Shown: positions 26,471 to 34,483 of the stretch, piece after piece
Position numbering within the stretch: position 1 is the stretch's first letter
How the letters are laid out: every line of letters begins with the position of its first letter
Assembly (NCBI RefSeq): GCF_001806325.1
Contig: NZ_CP017580.1
Span: forward strand, 1,674,001 to 1,738,000
DNA length: 64,000 nt
Source of the DNA: Curtobacterium sp. BH-2-1-1
GTDB taxonomy: Bacteria > Actinomycetota > Actinomycetes > Actinomycetales > Microbacteriaceae
Direction of reading: 5' to 3'
Notes under the pieces: model-generated
Told to the model about the DNA's origin: nothing
The model's database searches: none
What the model saw: only the letters and a program-made list of their open reading frames with translations
Program-made: the position numbers and the translations under genes

Positions 26471-28224
26471 GACCCACCAGCGGACTCACCTTCGGTGGGC
26501 GGTACCAACTCTCGTCCCGCGTCGCCATCGGCGGCATGGGAGAGGTGTGGCAGGCCACCGACCTCGTCATCGGCCGGACCGTCGCACTCAAGATCCTCAA
26601 GGACGAGTACCTCGGCGACCCGGGCTTCCTCGAGCGCTTCCGCGCCGAGGCCCGTCACGCTGCGCTCGTCAACCACGAGGGCATCGCCAACGTCTTCGAC
26701 TACGGCGAGGAGGACGGCAGCGCCTACCTCGTGATGGAGCTCGTCCCCGGCGAGGCGCTCTCGACCATGATCGAGCGGGAGCACACGCTGCCGGTCGACA
26801 AGGTCCTCGACATCGTCGCGCAGACCGCGAACGCCCTGCAGGCCGCGCACGCCGTCGGGCTCGTGCACCGCGACATCAAGCCGGGCAACCTGCTCATCAC
26901 GCCGGACGGCCGCGTCAAGATCACCGACTTCGGCATCGCGCGCATCGCCGACCAGGTGCCGCTCACCGCGACCGGACAGGTCATGGGCACCGTCCAGTAC
27001 CTCTCGCCGGAGCAGGCGAGCGGGCACCCGGCGTCGCCGTCGACCGACATCTACTCGCTCGGCATCGTCGCGTACGAGTGCCTGGCGGGCCGTCGCCCGT
27101 TCACGGGCGAGTCGCAGGTCGCGATCGCCATGGCGCACATCAACGAGCAGCCGCCGGCGCTCCCGGGGGACATCCCGGAGCCGGTCTCCGCCCTCGTGAT
27201 GTCGTGCATCGCCAAGAAGCCGGCCGACCGTCCGGCGACGGCGGCGAACCTGGCCCGTGCGGCGCAGGCGCTCCGCCGTGGGGACGTCGCGGCCGCCACC
27301 GTCGCCGTGCCGGCCATCGCCGCCGGCGGCACCGTGGCGTTCAACCCGCCGCAGACGCCGGGGAACGACGCTGCGACGGCGCTCATCGGCACCCAGGCGG
27401 GTGCGGCCACGGGCGGTCCGGGCACCCCGGGCTCGCCGGTCGACGGCGAGGACGAGGAACCGAAGAAGAAGCGCGCTTGGATCTGGTGGGTCGTGGGCAT
27501 CGTCGCGGTGCTCATCATCGCCGGTGTGGTGATCGCCTTCGCGGTGACGAGCAACGGGAACGGCGGCGCCGACCCCTCGCCGTCGCAGTCGTCCGCCAAG
27601 CCGACACGCTCCCAGACGCCGACGCCGAGCGCGACCCCGACCGAGACCCGCGTGACCGTGAACTCGGCGGACTTCGTCGGGCTGTCGGTCGCCGACGCGC
27701 AGGCCAAGCTCGAGGCGCTGAACCTCACCTCCCGCGTCGAGGACGGCGACCCCGCCCCGAAGCCCGAGCAGGCGAACACCGTCCAGTCGATCAGCCCCAC
27801 CGGCAGCCTGGCGCCCGGCTCGCTCGTCGTGCTGCAGCAGTACACGGCGCAGCCGACGGTCAACCAGCCGAACTCGGCGTCCCCGGGTGCGGTGTCCGCC
27901 GACGGCGTGGTGACCTTCAGCTGGGCGGCGGCGACGTGCCCGACCGGGTACACCGTGTCGTCGTACGCGTACACGATCACCGGCGGCAAGGACGCCTCGA
28001 GCCAGACCTCGGGCACGCTCGACGCCGACCACCGATCGGTCACCGTGCAGATCGACAAGATCGACACCTCGGCATCGCTGAGCTACACCGTGACGTGCGG
28101 CAACCTCGCGGCGTCGGCGGCGTCCGAGGCCGCGTCGAGCGACGCCTGGCAGGCCGCGGACGAGCCGACGACCGACCCGACCGACGGCAACAACCCGAGC
28201 GCTGGCCCGCAGGACGGCAACTGA
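26467..28224 (+). CDS. pknA: membrane Ser/Thr kinase PknA-type, with one PASTA domain and an Ig-like region
   Basis: A 585-residue receptor-like kinase. Kinase domain at about residues 13-275: glycine loop GGMGEVW, K42 in VALKILK, D136 in HRDIKPGN and DFGIARI. After an acidic/basic juxtamembrane stretch, a membrane segment lies at about 338-361 and then a Pro/Thr-rich linker. The extracellular part shows one PASTA-like repeat ([18 protein letters not shown]) followed by a fibronectin/Ig-like segment. Mycobacterial PknA lacks PASTA repeats, so this is an extended form. The start overlaps the pbpA stop. A strong double hairpin lies after the stop. Confidence 0.9.
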   Translation: MRPTSGLTFGGRYQLSSRVAIGGMGEVWQATDLVIGRTVALKILKDEYLGDPGFLERFRAEARHAALVNHEGIANVFDYGEEDGSAYLVMELVPGEALSTMIEREHTLPVDKVLDIVAQTANALQAAHAVGLVHRDIKPGNLLITPDGRVKITDFGIARIADQVPLTATGQVMGTVQYLSPEQASGHPASPSTDIYSLGIVAYECLAGRRPFTGESQVAIAMAHINEQPPALPGDIPEPVSALVMSCIAKKPADRPATAANLARAAQALRRGDVAAATVAVPAIAAGGTVAFNPPQTPGNDAATALIGTQAGAATGGPGTPGSPVDGEDEEPKKKRAWIWWVVGIVAVLIIAGVVIAFAVTSNGNGGADPSPSQSSAKPTRSQTPTPSATPTETRVTVNSADFVGLSVADAQAKLEALNLTSRVEDGDPAPKPEQANTVQSISPTGSLAPGSLVVLQQYTAQPTVNQPNSASPGAVSADGVVTFSWAAATCPTGYTVSSYAYTITGGKDASSQTSGTLDADHRSVTVQIDKIDTSASLSYTVTCGNLAASAASEAASSDAWQAADEPTTDPTDGNNPSAGPQDGN

Positions 28225-28235
28225 TCGACCCCCGG

Positions 28236-28283
28236 ACGGGGGCTCGCGACACCGTTGCGTAACGGTTCGGTCGAGCCCCCCGT
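28236..28283 (+). terminator. nested hairpin between pknA and pknB
   Basis: Outer stem ACGGGGGCTCG (28236-28246) pairs with CGAGCCCCCCGT (28272-28283), with one extra C. Inner stem ACCGTT-GCGT-AACGGT (28251-28266) is perfect. There is no T-tract, as usual in high-GC actinobacteria. It should reduce read-through from the upstream operon into pknB. Confidence 0.6.
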
Positions 28284-28312
28284 CACCAGCGTCTCACCAG
28301 CGAAGCCTGCCG

Positions 28313-28318
28313 TACACT
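28313..28318 (+). promoter_or_regulatory. pknB: pknB -10 box TACACT
   Basis: TACACT lies 28 bases before the GTG start, downstream of the hairpin, suggesting pknB has its own promoter. The -35 region is not convincing. GGAGG is placed correctly before the start. Confidence 0.4.
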
Positions 28319-28345
28319 TGCCCGGACGGACATTCGGAGGAGTAC

Positions 28346-30142
28346 GTGCCAGAAGGTGTGACCGCGGGGATCACCCTCCTCGCCAACCGCTACGAGATCG
28401 GTGACGTCATCGGTCGGGGCGGCATGGCCACTGTGCATCTGGGCAACGACACCCGGCTCGGACGCAAGGTGGCAGTGAAGCTGCTGAAGCCCAGCCTCGC
28501 CAACGACCCGGCGTTCCGCACGCGCTTCCGGCAGGAAGCCCAGGCGGCCGCCCGCATGGCCCACCCCACCATCGTCCGCGTCTACGACGCCGGCGAAGAG
28601 ACGGTCACCGAGACCTCCGGTGCCGAGGTGCAGGTGCCCTTCATCGTCATGGAGTACGTCGAGGGCCGTCCGCTCTCCGACATCATCGGCGAGGGCCCGG
28701 TCGCCCCGGACGAAGCCGTGCGCATCACCGAGGGCATCCTCACCGCGCTCGAGTACTCGCACCGTGCCGGCGTCGTGCACCGCGACATCAAGCCCGCGAA
28801 CGTCATGGTGACGCACTCCGGCCAGGTCAAGGTCATGGACTTCGGCATCGCCCGCGCCATCACCGACACCTCCGCGACGGTCGCCCAGACGACCTCGATC
28901 CTCGGTACCGCGTCCTACTTCTCCCCGGAACAGGCCCGCGGCGAGACCGTCGACGCCCGTACCGACGTCTACTCCACCGGTGTCGTGTTCTTCGAGCTGC
29001 TCACCGGCCGCCCGCCGTTCCTCGGGGACACCCCCGTCGCTGTCGCGTACCAGCACGTCAGCGAACAGCCCGTCGCGCCGTCGTCCCTCATGCCCGAGGT
29101 CTCGCCGGCGCTCGACGCGGTCACGCTGCACGCCCTGGTGAAGGACCGCACGCGCCGCTACCAGAACGCGGCGGAGTTCCGGACGGAACTGCAGCAGGCC
29201 GCGGCGGGCAAGGTCCCCGCGTCGACCCGCAAGCTCCAGCAGCAGGCCGCCCACGATGCCTCGACGGTGCTGTTCGGTGTGAACCCCCGGACGACCTCGA
29301 ACCCCGCGGTGGCCTTCCGCGAGCTCGACGACGACACCGCCGAGCACCGCCCGCAGCGCACCCAGAACCGGCCGCCCGTCGCCTGGATCTGGGTCGGCAT
29401 CATCCTGACCGCGGCGGTCATCGTGGCGGTCGTGTTCTTCGTGGCGAACCTCGGTCCGGGCAAGCCTCCCGTCACGTCCTCGGTCAGCGTGCCGAACGTC
29501 GTCGGTGCGACCTACGACTCCGCGGCCTCCGCGCTCGGCAAGAAGGACCTCGTCCCCGTCAAGGTCGAGGAGAACTCCGACGACGTCGACCGGGGATCGG
29601 TCATCCGCACCGAGCCCGGCTCCGGCACGAACGTCGCGCGCAAGCAGAACGTCCGCGTGATCGTCTCGCTCGGCCCCGAACAGGTCGCCGTCCCGGACCT
29701 CGCGGGGCAGGCGCAGGACGCTGCGCAGAAGACCCTCGAGCAGGCGGGCTTCGCCGTCGGTGCGATCAACTCCGACTACTCGCCCGACGTGCCCGAGGGG
29801 ACGGTCATGAGCACCGACCCCGCCGCTTCCTCGCAGCACACCAAGGGCACGGTGGTGAACCTGACGGTGTCGAACGGCAAGGTCGAGTTGCCGAACGTCA
29901 CCCAGCAGCCGTTCTCCACGGCGAACGCGACCCTCGCCCAGCTGGGGCTGAAGGTCACGCCGGCGCCGTCGTACTCGTGCATCGGTGGCACCGTGACGCA
30001 GCAGAGCGCCCCCGCCGGCGACATCGCGCAGGGCAGCACCGTGACGCTCACGTACTGCGCCGGCTCGGCGCAGCCCTCGCAGCCGCCGGCGACGGATGCA
30101 CCCGCCGACGGTGGCAAGGACGGCGGCGACGACGGTCAGTGA
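28346..30142 (+). CDS. pknB: membrane Ser/Thr kinase PknB with three PASTA domains
   Basis: A 598-residue receptor kinase for cell-wall fragments. Kinase domain at about residues 13-280: GRGGMATVHL, K45 in VAVKLLKP, D147 in HRDIKPAN and MDFGIARA, with the activation-loop threonines in TSATVAQTTS. Membrane segment about 345-368. Outside the cell there are three PASTA repeats (VPNVVGATY, VPDLAGQAQ, LPNVTQQPF); many actinobacterial PknBs carry four. The third has two cysteines (SYSCIGG and LTYCAGS), a likely disulfide. A Gly/Asp tail ends the protein. GTG start with GGAGG upstream. Confidence 0.93.
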   Translation: MPEGVTAGITLLANRYEIGDVIGRGGMATVHLGNDTRLGRKVAVKLLKPSLANDPAFRTRFRQEAQAAARMAHPTIVRVYDAGEETVTETSGAEVQVPFIVMEYVEGRPLSDIIGEGPVAPDEAVRITEGILTALEYSHRAGVVHRDIKPANVMVTHSGQVKVMDFGIARAITDTSATVAQTTSILGTASYFSPEQARGETVDARTDVYSTGVVFFELLTGRPPFLGDTPVAVAYQHVSEQPVAPSSLMPEVSPALDAVTLHALVKDRTRRYQNAAEFRTELQQAAAGKVPASTRKLQQQAAHDASTVLFGVNPRTTSNPAVAFRELDDDTAEHRPQRTQNRPPVAWIWVGIILTAAVIVAVVFFVANLGPGKPPVTSSVSVPNVVGATYDSAASALGKKDLVPVKVEENSDDVDRGSVIRTEPGSGTNVARKQNVRVIVSLGPEQVAVPDLAGQAQDAAQKTLEQAGFAVGAINSDYSPDVPEGTVMSTDPAASSQHTKGTVVNLTVSNGKVELPNVTQQPFSTANATLAQLGLKVTPAPSYSCIGGTVTQQSAPAGDIAQGSTVTLTYCAGSAQPSQPPATDAPADGGKDGGDDGQ

Positions 30143-30156
30143 TCTGACCGCGTCCT

Positions 30157-30200
30157 GACGGATGCTCCGCGGCAGGGGTGCGCCGCGCCTCCCGTCCGTC
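30157..30200. repeat. dispersed palindromic repeat, copy 3 (degenerate)
   Basis: Left side GACGGATGCTCCGCGG and right side CCGCGCCTCCCGTCCGTC form an imperfect version of the 9621 and 13001 elements. It lies just after pknB and before the convergent trpG/pabA gene. A second GGAGGCGCGGC core follows at 30232-30242. Confidence 0.5.
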
Positions 30201-30290
30201 GTCGTGTCAGGCTGCCTTCCCGGAGGCGCGGCTCGACCCCGCCACGTCCCGACCGTCCCGCAGGGCGGTCACGTCAGTGGCGCGCCGCTG

Positions 30291-30935
30291 TCAGGCCCGG
30301 TGGGCCGCGATGAGCGGGTTCAGGCCCGCAGCGCGTTCTGCTGCACCGGCGAGGCCGGTCGTCTCGAGCCAGTTTCCGACCATCCGGTAGCCGCCCTCGG
30401 TGAGGACCGACTCCGGGTGGAACTGCACGCCGTACACGGGGTGCTCGCGGTGCTGCACGCCCATGATGACGCCACCACCGGTCCGGGCGGTCACGGTGAG
30501 CTCGTCGGGGACCGTGCCGTCGACGATCGCGAGCGAGTGGTACCGCGTCGCCGTGAACGGGTGCGGGACGCCCGCGAAGAGGGGGCTGTCGTCGTGGTCG
30601 ACCTGCGAGGTCTTGCCGTGCATGAGTTCCTCGGCGTGGGTGACCGTCGCACCGAGCGCCTCGGCGATGGCCTGGTGGCCGAGGCACACACCGAGCAGGG
30701 GCTTGTCCGCGGCGATGGCGGCGTGCACGGTCTCGACGGAGACGCCTGCGTCCGCGGGCGTCCCGGGGCCGGGGGACAGCAGCACACCGTCGTACTCGGC
30801 GATGCGGTCGGCGATCTCGGATGCGGGGAAGGCGTCGTTCCGGACCACGTCGGTCTCCGCCCCGAGCTGCTGCACGTAGCCGTTCAGCGTGTAGACGAAG
30901 CTGTCGTAGTTGTCGACGACGAGGATCTTGGTCAT
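30291..30935 (-). CDS. glutamine amidotransferase of anthranilate or aminodeoxychorismate synthase
   Basis: Class I glutamine amidotransferase of 214 residues that supplies ammonia to a chorismate-using partner, for tryptophan (TrpG) or folate (PabA) synthesis. Motifs: ILVVDNYDSFVYTLNGY at the N-terminus, LLSPGPGTPADAG, the catalytic Cys in LLGVCLGHQAIAE and the His-Glu pair in YGVQFHPESVLTEGG. The synthase partner is not in the window. In actinobacteria this gene lies between pknB and crgA, so the location is conserved rather than informative. Start ATG at 30935. Confidence 0.9.
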   Translation of the reverse strand: MTKILVVDNYDSFVYTLNGYVQQLGAETDVVRNDAFPASEIADRIAEYDGVLLSPGPGTPADAGVSVETVHAAIAADKPLLGVCLGHQAIAEALGATVTHAEELMHGKTSQVDHDDSPLFAGVPHPFTATRYHSLAIVDGTVPDELTVTARTGGGVIMGVQHREHPVYGVQFHPESVLTEGGYRMVGNWLETTGLAGAAERAAGLNPLIAAHRA

Positions 30936-31004
30936 GGTCGGTTCACCGTACTCGTGGGGGATGTGTGCGGCGGGCTGAGAGGCTTCCCACACCCGCGGTC
31001 ACGG

Positions 31005-31017
31005 TAGGATACCGGCC
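31005..31017 (+). promoter_or_regulatory. crgA: crgA -10 box TAGGAT, leaderless spacing
   Basis: TAGGAT at 31005-31010 followed by 7 bases to the ATG at 31018, with no Shine-Dalgarno in between. Same geometry as the starts at 11794, 17410 and 18963. Confidence 0.55.
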
Positions 31018-31272
31018 ATGGCCAAGGACAAGGACCGCACCAAGCCCGCCCGGACGACCCGAGCCGACTCGGTCGACACCGCGGGGGACCAGCCGAACCC
31101 CGTGTGGTTCAAGCCGGTCATGTTCGGTTTCATGCTCATCGGCCTCGCCTGGGTGATCGTCTTCTACATCTCGAACACGACGCTGCCGGTGCCGTCCCTC
31201 GGTTCGTGGAACATCCTCATCGGCTTCGGCATCATGTTCGTCGGCTTCCTGATGACCACGCGCTGGCGGTAG
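31018..31272 (+). CDS. crgA: cell division protein CrgA
   Basis: A small 84-residue membrane protein of the actinobacterial divisome that interacts with FtsZ, FtsQ, FtsI and CwsA in mycobacteria and coordinates septation in Streptomyces (family knowledge). A charged cytoplasmic N-terminus (about 30 residues) is followed by NPVWFKPVMFGFMLIGLAWV, a first membrane segment, the loop YISNTTLPVPSLGSWN and a second segment, ending TTRWR. Two-segment topology and length match CrgA. The -10 spacing suggests a leaderless mRNA, and a hairpin terminator follows the stop. Confidence 0.93.
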   Translation: MAKDKDRTKPARTTRADSVDTAGDQPNPVWFKPVMFGFMLIGLAWVIVFYISNTTLPVPSLGSWNILIGFGIMFVGFLMTTRWR

Positions 31273-31293
31273 CACCCCGGCCACACACCTCTC

Positions 31294-31327
31294 GACGCCC
31301 GTCGCACCTGCTGGTGCGGCGGGCGTC
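31294..31327 (+). terminator. crgA hairpin terminator
   Basis: GACGCCCGTCGCACC (31294-31308) and GGTGCGGCGGGCGTC (31313-31327) pair over 15 bases with one G-T wobble and a TGCT loop, 21 bases after the crgA stop codon. Confidence 0.7.
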
Positions 31328-31340
31328 GTCATTCGTGCCG

Positions 31341-31544
31341 TTGTCCACAGTGCAGTCGCCCCGCCGTGGCCCTTGTCCCCACCTCCGCGCGCGTTCTCCA
31401 CAGTTCTCCACACTCTCCACACACCCATCCACACCCCCGTCCCGGAGTTATCCACAGCGGACTCCACAGTGGGGATAATCACATGCGTGTAACTCACCGC
31501 GTTCTCCACAGCTGTGGACAACTCAGTCGTGCACGTGTGGAAAA
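31341..31544. promoter_or_regulatory. DnaA-box cluster downstream of crgA
   Basis: Within 204 bp of gene-free sequence there are three perfect actinobacterial DnaA boxes: TTGTCCACA at 31341-31349, TTATCCACA at 31448-31456, and TTGTCCACA on the minus strand at 31513-31521. One-mismatch copies include TTCTCCACA at 31394, 31404 and 31502, TTATCCCCA (minus) at 31470 and TTTTCCACA (minus) at 31536. This is as dense as the dnaN-dnaA region 12 kb away. Its role is unknown; see findings. Confidence 0.75.
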
Positions 31545-31562
31545 GCCCCCGGGGACGCACGA

Positions 31563-31590
31563 ACGCCCCCGCCGCTGAGCGACGGGGCGT
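31563..31590 (-). terminator. possible terminator for the rhomboid gene
   Basis: ACGCCCC at 31563-31569 pairs with GGGGCGT at 31584-31590; the 14-base loop has some inner pairing. It lies 40 bases past the minus-strand rhomboid stop. Confidence 0.4.
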
Positions 31591-31629
31591 CCGGTGGTGC
31601 TGCTGTGCGGCTGTGCGGCTGTGCGGCTG

Positions 31630-32484
31630 TCAGCCGATCGTCACCGCGTACCCGACGGCGGTCAGGGCGATGCCCACGACCGCGGCGGCCACGAGCAGTG
31701 CGATCTGCAGCGAACGCTGGCGGATGTTGCGGGTCCGTGCGAACACGAACCCGACCACGAAGCCGCCGATGATCCCGCCGACGTGCGCCTGCCACGAGAT
31801 GTTCGTGCCCGGCAGGAACCCCACGACGAGGTTGAGTCCCATGATGACCAGCAGCTGCACGGCGTTGTTGCCGAGACTGCGCTGCAGGACGAAGAACGCC
31901 GCGAACAGCCCGAAGATCGCGCCGGACGCTCCGACCACCCACGTGCCGGGGGCCAGGAACGTCACGAGCATCGACCCGAAGATCCCGGTGATGAAGTAGA
32001 GCGCCAGGAACCGCCACGCCCCGAGCATGTTCTCGAGCATCCGGCCGAAGATCCACAGCGCCCACATGTTGAACAGGATGTGGAAGAGGCCCGAGTGCAC
32101 GAAGAGCACCGTCACCGCTCGCCACGGCTGCGAGGGCAGGAGCAACGAGTTGTAGGCGAACAGGTTCGTGAAGAACCCGCCCGAGACCTGGTCGAGCAAC
32201 CAGATCGCGACCGAGACGGCGACGATCACGACCGTCGCCTTCTGGTCGAGCATGGCGAAGCGCCGCCGGGCGACCGTCAGGCCGCTGGGGCCTCCGGACG
32301 CCCGACGGTTCGCCTGGAACTGCGCACGCTGCTCGCGCACGCACTCAGGGCAGTGCACCCCGACCGCCGCCGGCGTCTGGCACTCCGGGCAGATCGTCCG
32401 CCCGCAGCGCTGGCAGAGCACGAAGCTCTGCCGGTCCGGATGCCGGTAGCAGGTGTTGTTCGGGTTGTACGCCTGATCGGTCAC
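31630..32484 (-). CDS. rhomboid-family intramembrane serine protease
   Basis: A 284-residue protein with an N-terminal zinc-binding module and a six- or seven-segment rhomboid core. Cysteines C12, C24, C27, C32, C35, C45 and C48 form CxxC-type pairs in the first 50 residues (FVLCQRCGRTICPEC, HCPEC). The core has the HILFNMWALW segment, the catalytic Ser187 in VVGASGAIFG and His234 in QAHVGGIIGG. It starts with GTG. Substrates are unknown. A separate gene, ppiA, lies 8 bp upstream in the same direction, so the two are probably cotranscribed. Confidence 0.92.
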   Translation of the reverse strand: MTDQAYNPNNTCYRHPDRQSFVLCQRCGRTICPECQTPAAVGVHCPECVREQRAQFQANRRASGGPSGLTVARRRFAMLDQKATVVIVAVSVAIWLLDQVSGGFFTNLFAYNSLLLPSQPWRAVTVLFVHSGLFHILFNMWALWIFGRMLENMLGAWRFLALYFITGIFGSMLVTFLAPGTWVVGASGAIFGLFAAFFVLQRSLGNNAVQLLVIMGLNLVVGFLPGTNISWQAHVGGIIGGFVVGFVFARTRNIRQRSLQIALLVAAAVVGIALTAVGYAVTIG

Positions 32485-32492
32485 GTGGTGGC

Positions 32493-33032
32493 TCAGACGT
32501 CCTCGACGTCGATGCTCTGGATGACGACGTCCTCGAGCGGCTTGTCACGGCCGTCGGTCGCCACACCCTCGATCGCGTCGACGACCGCGCGGGACTCGTC
32601 GTCCGCGACCTCGCCGAAGATGGTGTGCTTGCCCTGCAGCCACGGCGTCGCCACCGTGGTGATGAAGAACTGCGAGCCGTTGGTGCCGCGGCCACCCTGG
32701 ATGCCGGCGTTCGCCATGGCGAAGATGTACGGGTTCTGGAAGGTGAGCTCCGGGTGGATCTCGTCGTCGAAGCGGTAGCCCGGTCCGCCGATGCCCTGAC
32801 CGAGCGGGTCGCCGCCCTGGATCATGAAGTCCTTGATGATGCGGTGGAAGACGACACCGTCGTACAGCTTGTCGGTCGAGACCTTGCCGGTGCCGGGGTG
32901 GGTCCACTCCTGCTTGCCCGTCGCGAGGTCGACGAAGTTCTTGACGGTCTTCGGAGCGTGGTTGCCGAACAGGTTGACGCGGATGTCGCCCTTGTTCGTG
33001 TGGATCGTTGCGACAGCGGTGTGCAGAGACAT
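32493..33032 (-). CDS. ppiA: peptidyl-prolyl cis-trans isomerase, cyclophilin type
   Basis: Cytosolic cyclophilin of 179 residues, no signal peptide. It catalyses proline isomerisation during protein folding. The motifs YDGVVFHRIIKDFMIQGGDP, MANAGIQGGRGTNGSQFFIT and HTIFGEV are the canonical cyclophilin active site (Arg, Phe, Gln and His positions present). It is the first gene of a ppiA-rhomboid pair located close to the gyrA region, a common actinobacterial position. The ATG at 33032 gives MSLHTAVATIHTNKGDIRVN, the normal family start; the frame runs further upstream but is not homologous there. Confidence 0.94.
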   Translation of the reverse strand: MSLHTAVATIHTNKGDIRVNLFGNHAPKTVKNFVDLATGKQEWTHPGTGKVSTDKLYDGVVFHRIIKDFMIQGGDPLGQGIGGPGYRFDDEIHPELTFQNPYIFAMANAGIQGGRGTNGSQFFITTVATPWLQGKHTIFGEVADDESRAVVDAIEGVATDGRDKPLEDVVIQSIDVEDV

Positions 33033-33149
33033 GTTCCGATTCTCGCATGTACTGCTGACGGTCAGACGGATCACACAGGTGAGGCTCCGTGACCTGTCAG
33101 GCACTGCGGTGGCAGGATGGGGGTCACGCCGTTCCGATGGAGGTACCAG

Positions 33150-33722
33150 ATGACGACGATCGAGATCCCGCGCAAGCGCCGGAAGCAGATCAAGAAGCTC
33201 AAGGGCCAGACCGCCTCGCTCCTCGGCGAGCAGCGCAAGGTCCTCGAGCACGCGAACGCGATCCTTGCGGAGGCGCGGTCCCACGCCGTGGACACCGCTC
33301 GCAAGGACATCGCTCCGCGAGTGCAGAACGCGATCGACAACGGCATCCGTCCGGCTGTCGCCACGGGGGTGCACGCTGCCACGAGCGCAGCGCAGAGTGC
33401 TTCGCACCGCTTCCAGTCCGAGGTCGTCCCCGGACTCGTCGCGACGGCGGGCTCAGTCCTCAGCGTGGGTGACCTCGCGAAGGACCCCCGCGTCAAGAAG
33501 ATCGTGAAGAACGCCCAGAAGAAGGGCAAGAAGGCCAAGAAGGCAGCGGAGAAGTACGTGCCGCACCAGAAGAAGGGCATCGGCTTCGGCGGTGTCGCGC
33601 TGATCGTGGTCGGTGTCGTGGCCGTGGCGGGCGCCGCCTACGCCGCGTACCAGACGCTCCGCGCGGACGACGACCTGTGGGTCGCCGACGACGCTGACAC
33701 GGCGGAGAAGCCTGCCGCCTGA
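33150..33722 (+). CDS. hypothetical basic membrane-anchored protein
   Basis: A 190-residue protein of no family I can name. The N-terminal half is basic and Ala/Gln-rich, probably helical (RKRRKQIKKLKGQTASLLGE), the middle has a Lys-rich run (KNAQKKGKKAKKAAEKYVP) and a single membrane segment lies at about residues 150-172 (GFGGVALIVVGVVAVAGAAY), followed by an acidic tail. GGAGG precedes the ATG at 33150. It is divergent from ppiA and ends in a strong terminator. Similar small basic one-segment proteins occur at this place in Microbacteriaceae (memory, not verified). Confidence 0.72.
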   Translation: MTTIEIPRKRRKQIKKLKGQTASLLGEQRKVLEHANAILAEARSHAVDTARKDIAPRVQNAIDNGIRPAVATGVHAATSAAQSASHRFQSEVVPGLVATAGSVLSVGDLAKDPRVKKIVKNAQKKGKKAKKAAEKYVPHQKKGIGFGGVALIVVGVVAVAGAAYAAYQTLRADDDLWVADDADTAEKPAA

Positions 33723-33735
33723 CCTCCCGGTTCGC

Positions 33736-33769
33736 ACGAAGGGCCCCGGCACGCGCCGGGGCCCTTCGT
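33736..33769 (+). terminator. strong hairpin terminator
   Basis: Perfect 15-base inverted repeat, ACGAAGGGCCCCGGC (33736-33750) and its complement (33755-33769), loop ACGC, 13 bases after the stop of the membrane-protein gene. Confidence 0.8.
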
Positions 33770-34225
33770 CGTCCGCGGTCGGAGCGGCGAGCGGGCAGAA
33801 TACGTCCCGTTCACCGCGCCGAAGCGGCCGTTCGTGCCCACTCGGCGCCCGACGCACGGCATGTCGTGCCCACTCACCGGCCCGGCGACGGACGGGAGGC
33901 GCGGGTCGGCCCCGCCCCGCGCCTCCCGTACGCCGTCGCGTTCGGCCCACCCCGCCACCCGGCGAGGTCGCACAACCCAGCACGCACGTCCGCCGGGGTC
34001 CACCCGGAGCCGTGTCGCGGTCGCACGACGCACCACTCACGTCCGCCGAGGTCCCACGAACGGCCGTTCAGCCAGCGCGAGATGCCACAATCGGCAAACC
34101 TCGAGCCCGCAAGAACGTCGCGCAACGGAACCGATCGCGGAGCGGCGCGCCGAAGGCGCAGACGAACACGACGACCAAGCGAGGCGAAGCGAGGAACGAG
34201 CGGAGCATCGCTCACGCCGAGGGAG
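33770..34225. other. gene-free region with repeats
   Basis: About 455 bp without a convincing coding sequence. It contains palindrome copy 4 (33887-33929), an imperfect direct repeat of about 38 bp (33966-34003 and 34019-34057, both ending in a CACGTCCGCCG core), and an inverted pair CGGCCGTTCGTG (33825-33836) and CACGAACGGCCG (34055-34066). The last 100 bp before tRNA-Ala are AG-rich and unremarkable. The open frames here have no protein-like composition. Confidence 0.6.
33887..33929. repeat. dispersed palindromic repeat, copy 4
   Basis: GACGGACGGGAGGCGCGG at 33887-33904; its inner 12 bases CGGGAGGCGCGG pair with CCGCGCCTCCCG at 33917-33928. Outer bases of the right arm have diverged. Located in the gene-free stretch before the tRNA genes. 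Confidence 0.65.
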
Positions 34226-34298
34226 TGGAGCCTGGGAGAATCGAACTCCCGACATCCTGCTTGCAAAGCAGGCGCTCTACCAACTGAGCTAAGGCCCC
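34226..34298 (-). tRNA. tRNA-Ala (anticodon TGC)
   Basis: Minus strand, starting GGGGCCTTAGCTCAGTTGG. Anticodon stem CTGCT/AGCAG with loop TTTGCAA, anticodon TGC. The T-arm is GGGAGTTCGATTCTCCC, and the acceptor end AGGCTCC pairs with GGGGCCT. Length 73 with the discriminator A; no CCA is encoded. It is followed in the genome, upstream on the same strand, by tRNA-Ile. Confidence 0.93.
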
Positions 34299-34330
34299 GT
34301 GACACCCATCGTACGGAGTGTCGGAGGAAG

Positions 34331-34407
34331 TGGTGGGGCTACAAGGACTTGAACCTTGGACCTCTTCGTTATCAGCGAAGCGCTCTAACCGCCTGAGCTA
34401 TAGCCCC
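34331..34407 (-). tRNA. tRNA-Ile (anticodon GAT)
   Basis: Minus strand, starting GGGGCTATAGCTCAGGCGG. Anticodon stem CTTCG/CGAAG around loop CTGATAA, anticodon GAT. T-arm CAAGGTTCAAGTCCTTG; CCA is encoded (34331-34333). It lies 32 bp before tRNA-Ala and downstream of gyrA and the DUF3566 gene, a common actinobacterial arrangement outside the rRNA operon. Confidence 0.93.
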
Positions 34408-34483
34408 TCAGACCGGATGAAAGCCTACCGTACGGATCTCGCAGAACGAAATCGAGACGGTCGGCCCATCCGGCCCGGGTGTG

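Noticed and set aside
31341..31544. The crgA-adjacent DnaA-box cluster as the true oriC
   Set aside because: The dnaN-dnaA gap is the established origin site in actinobacteria and has its own perfect boxes and AT-rich stretch; the crgA cluster lies in a different context.
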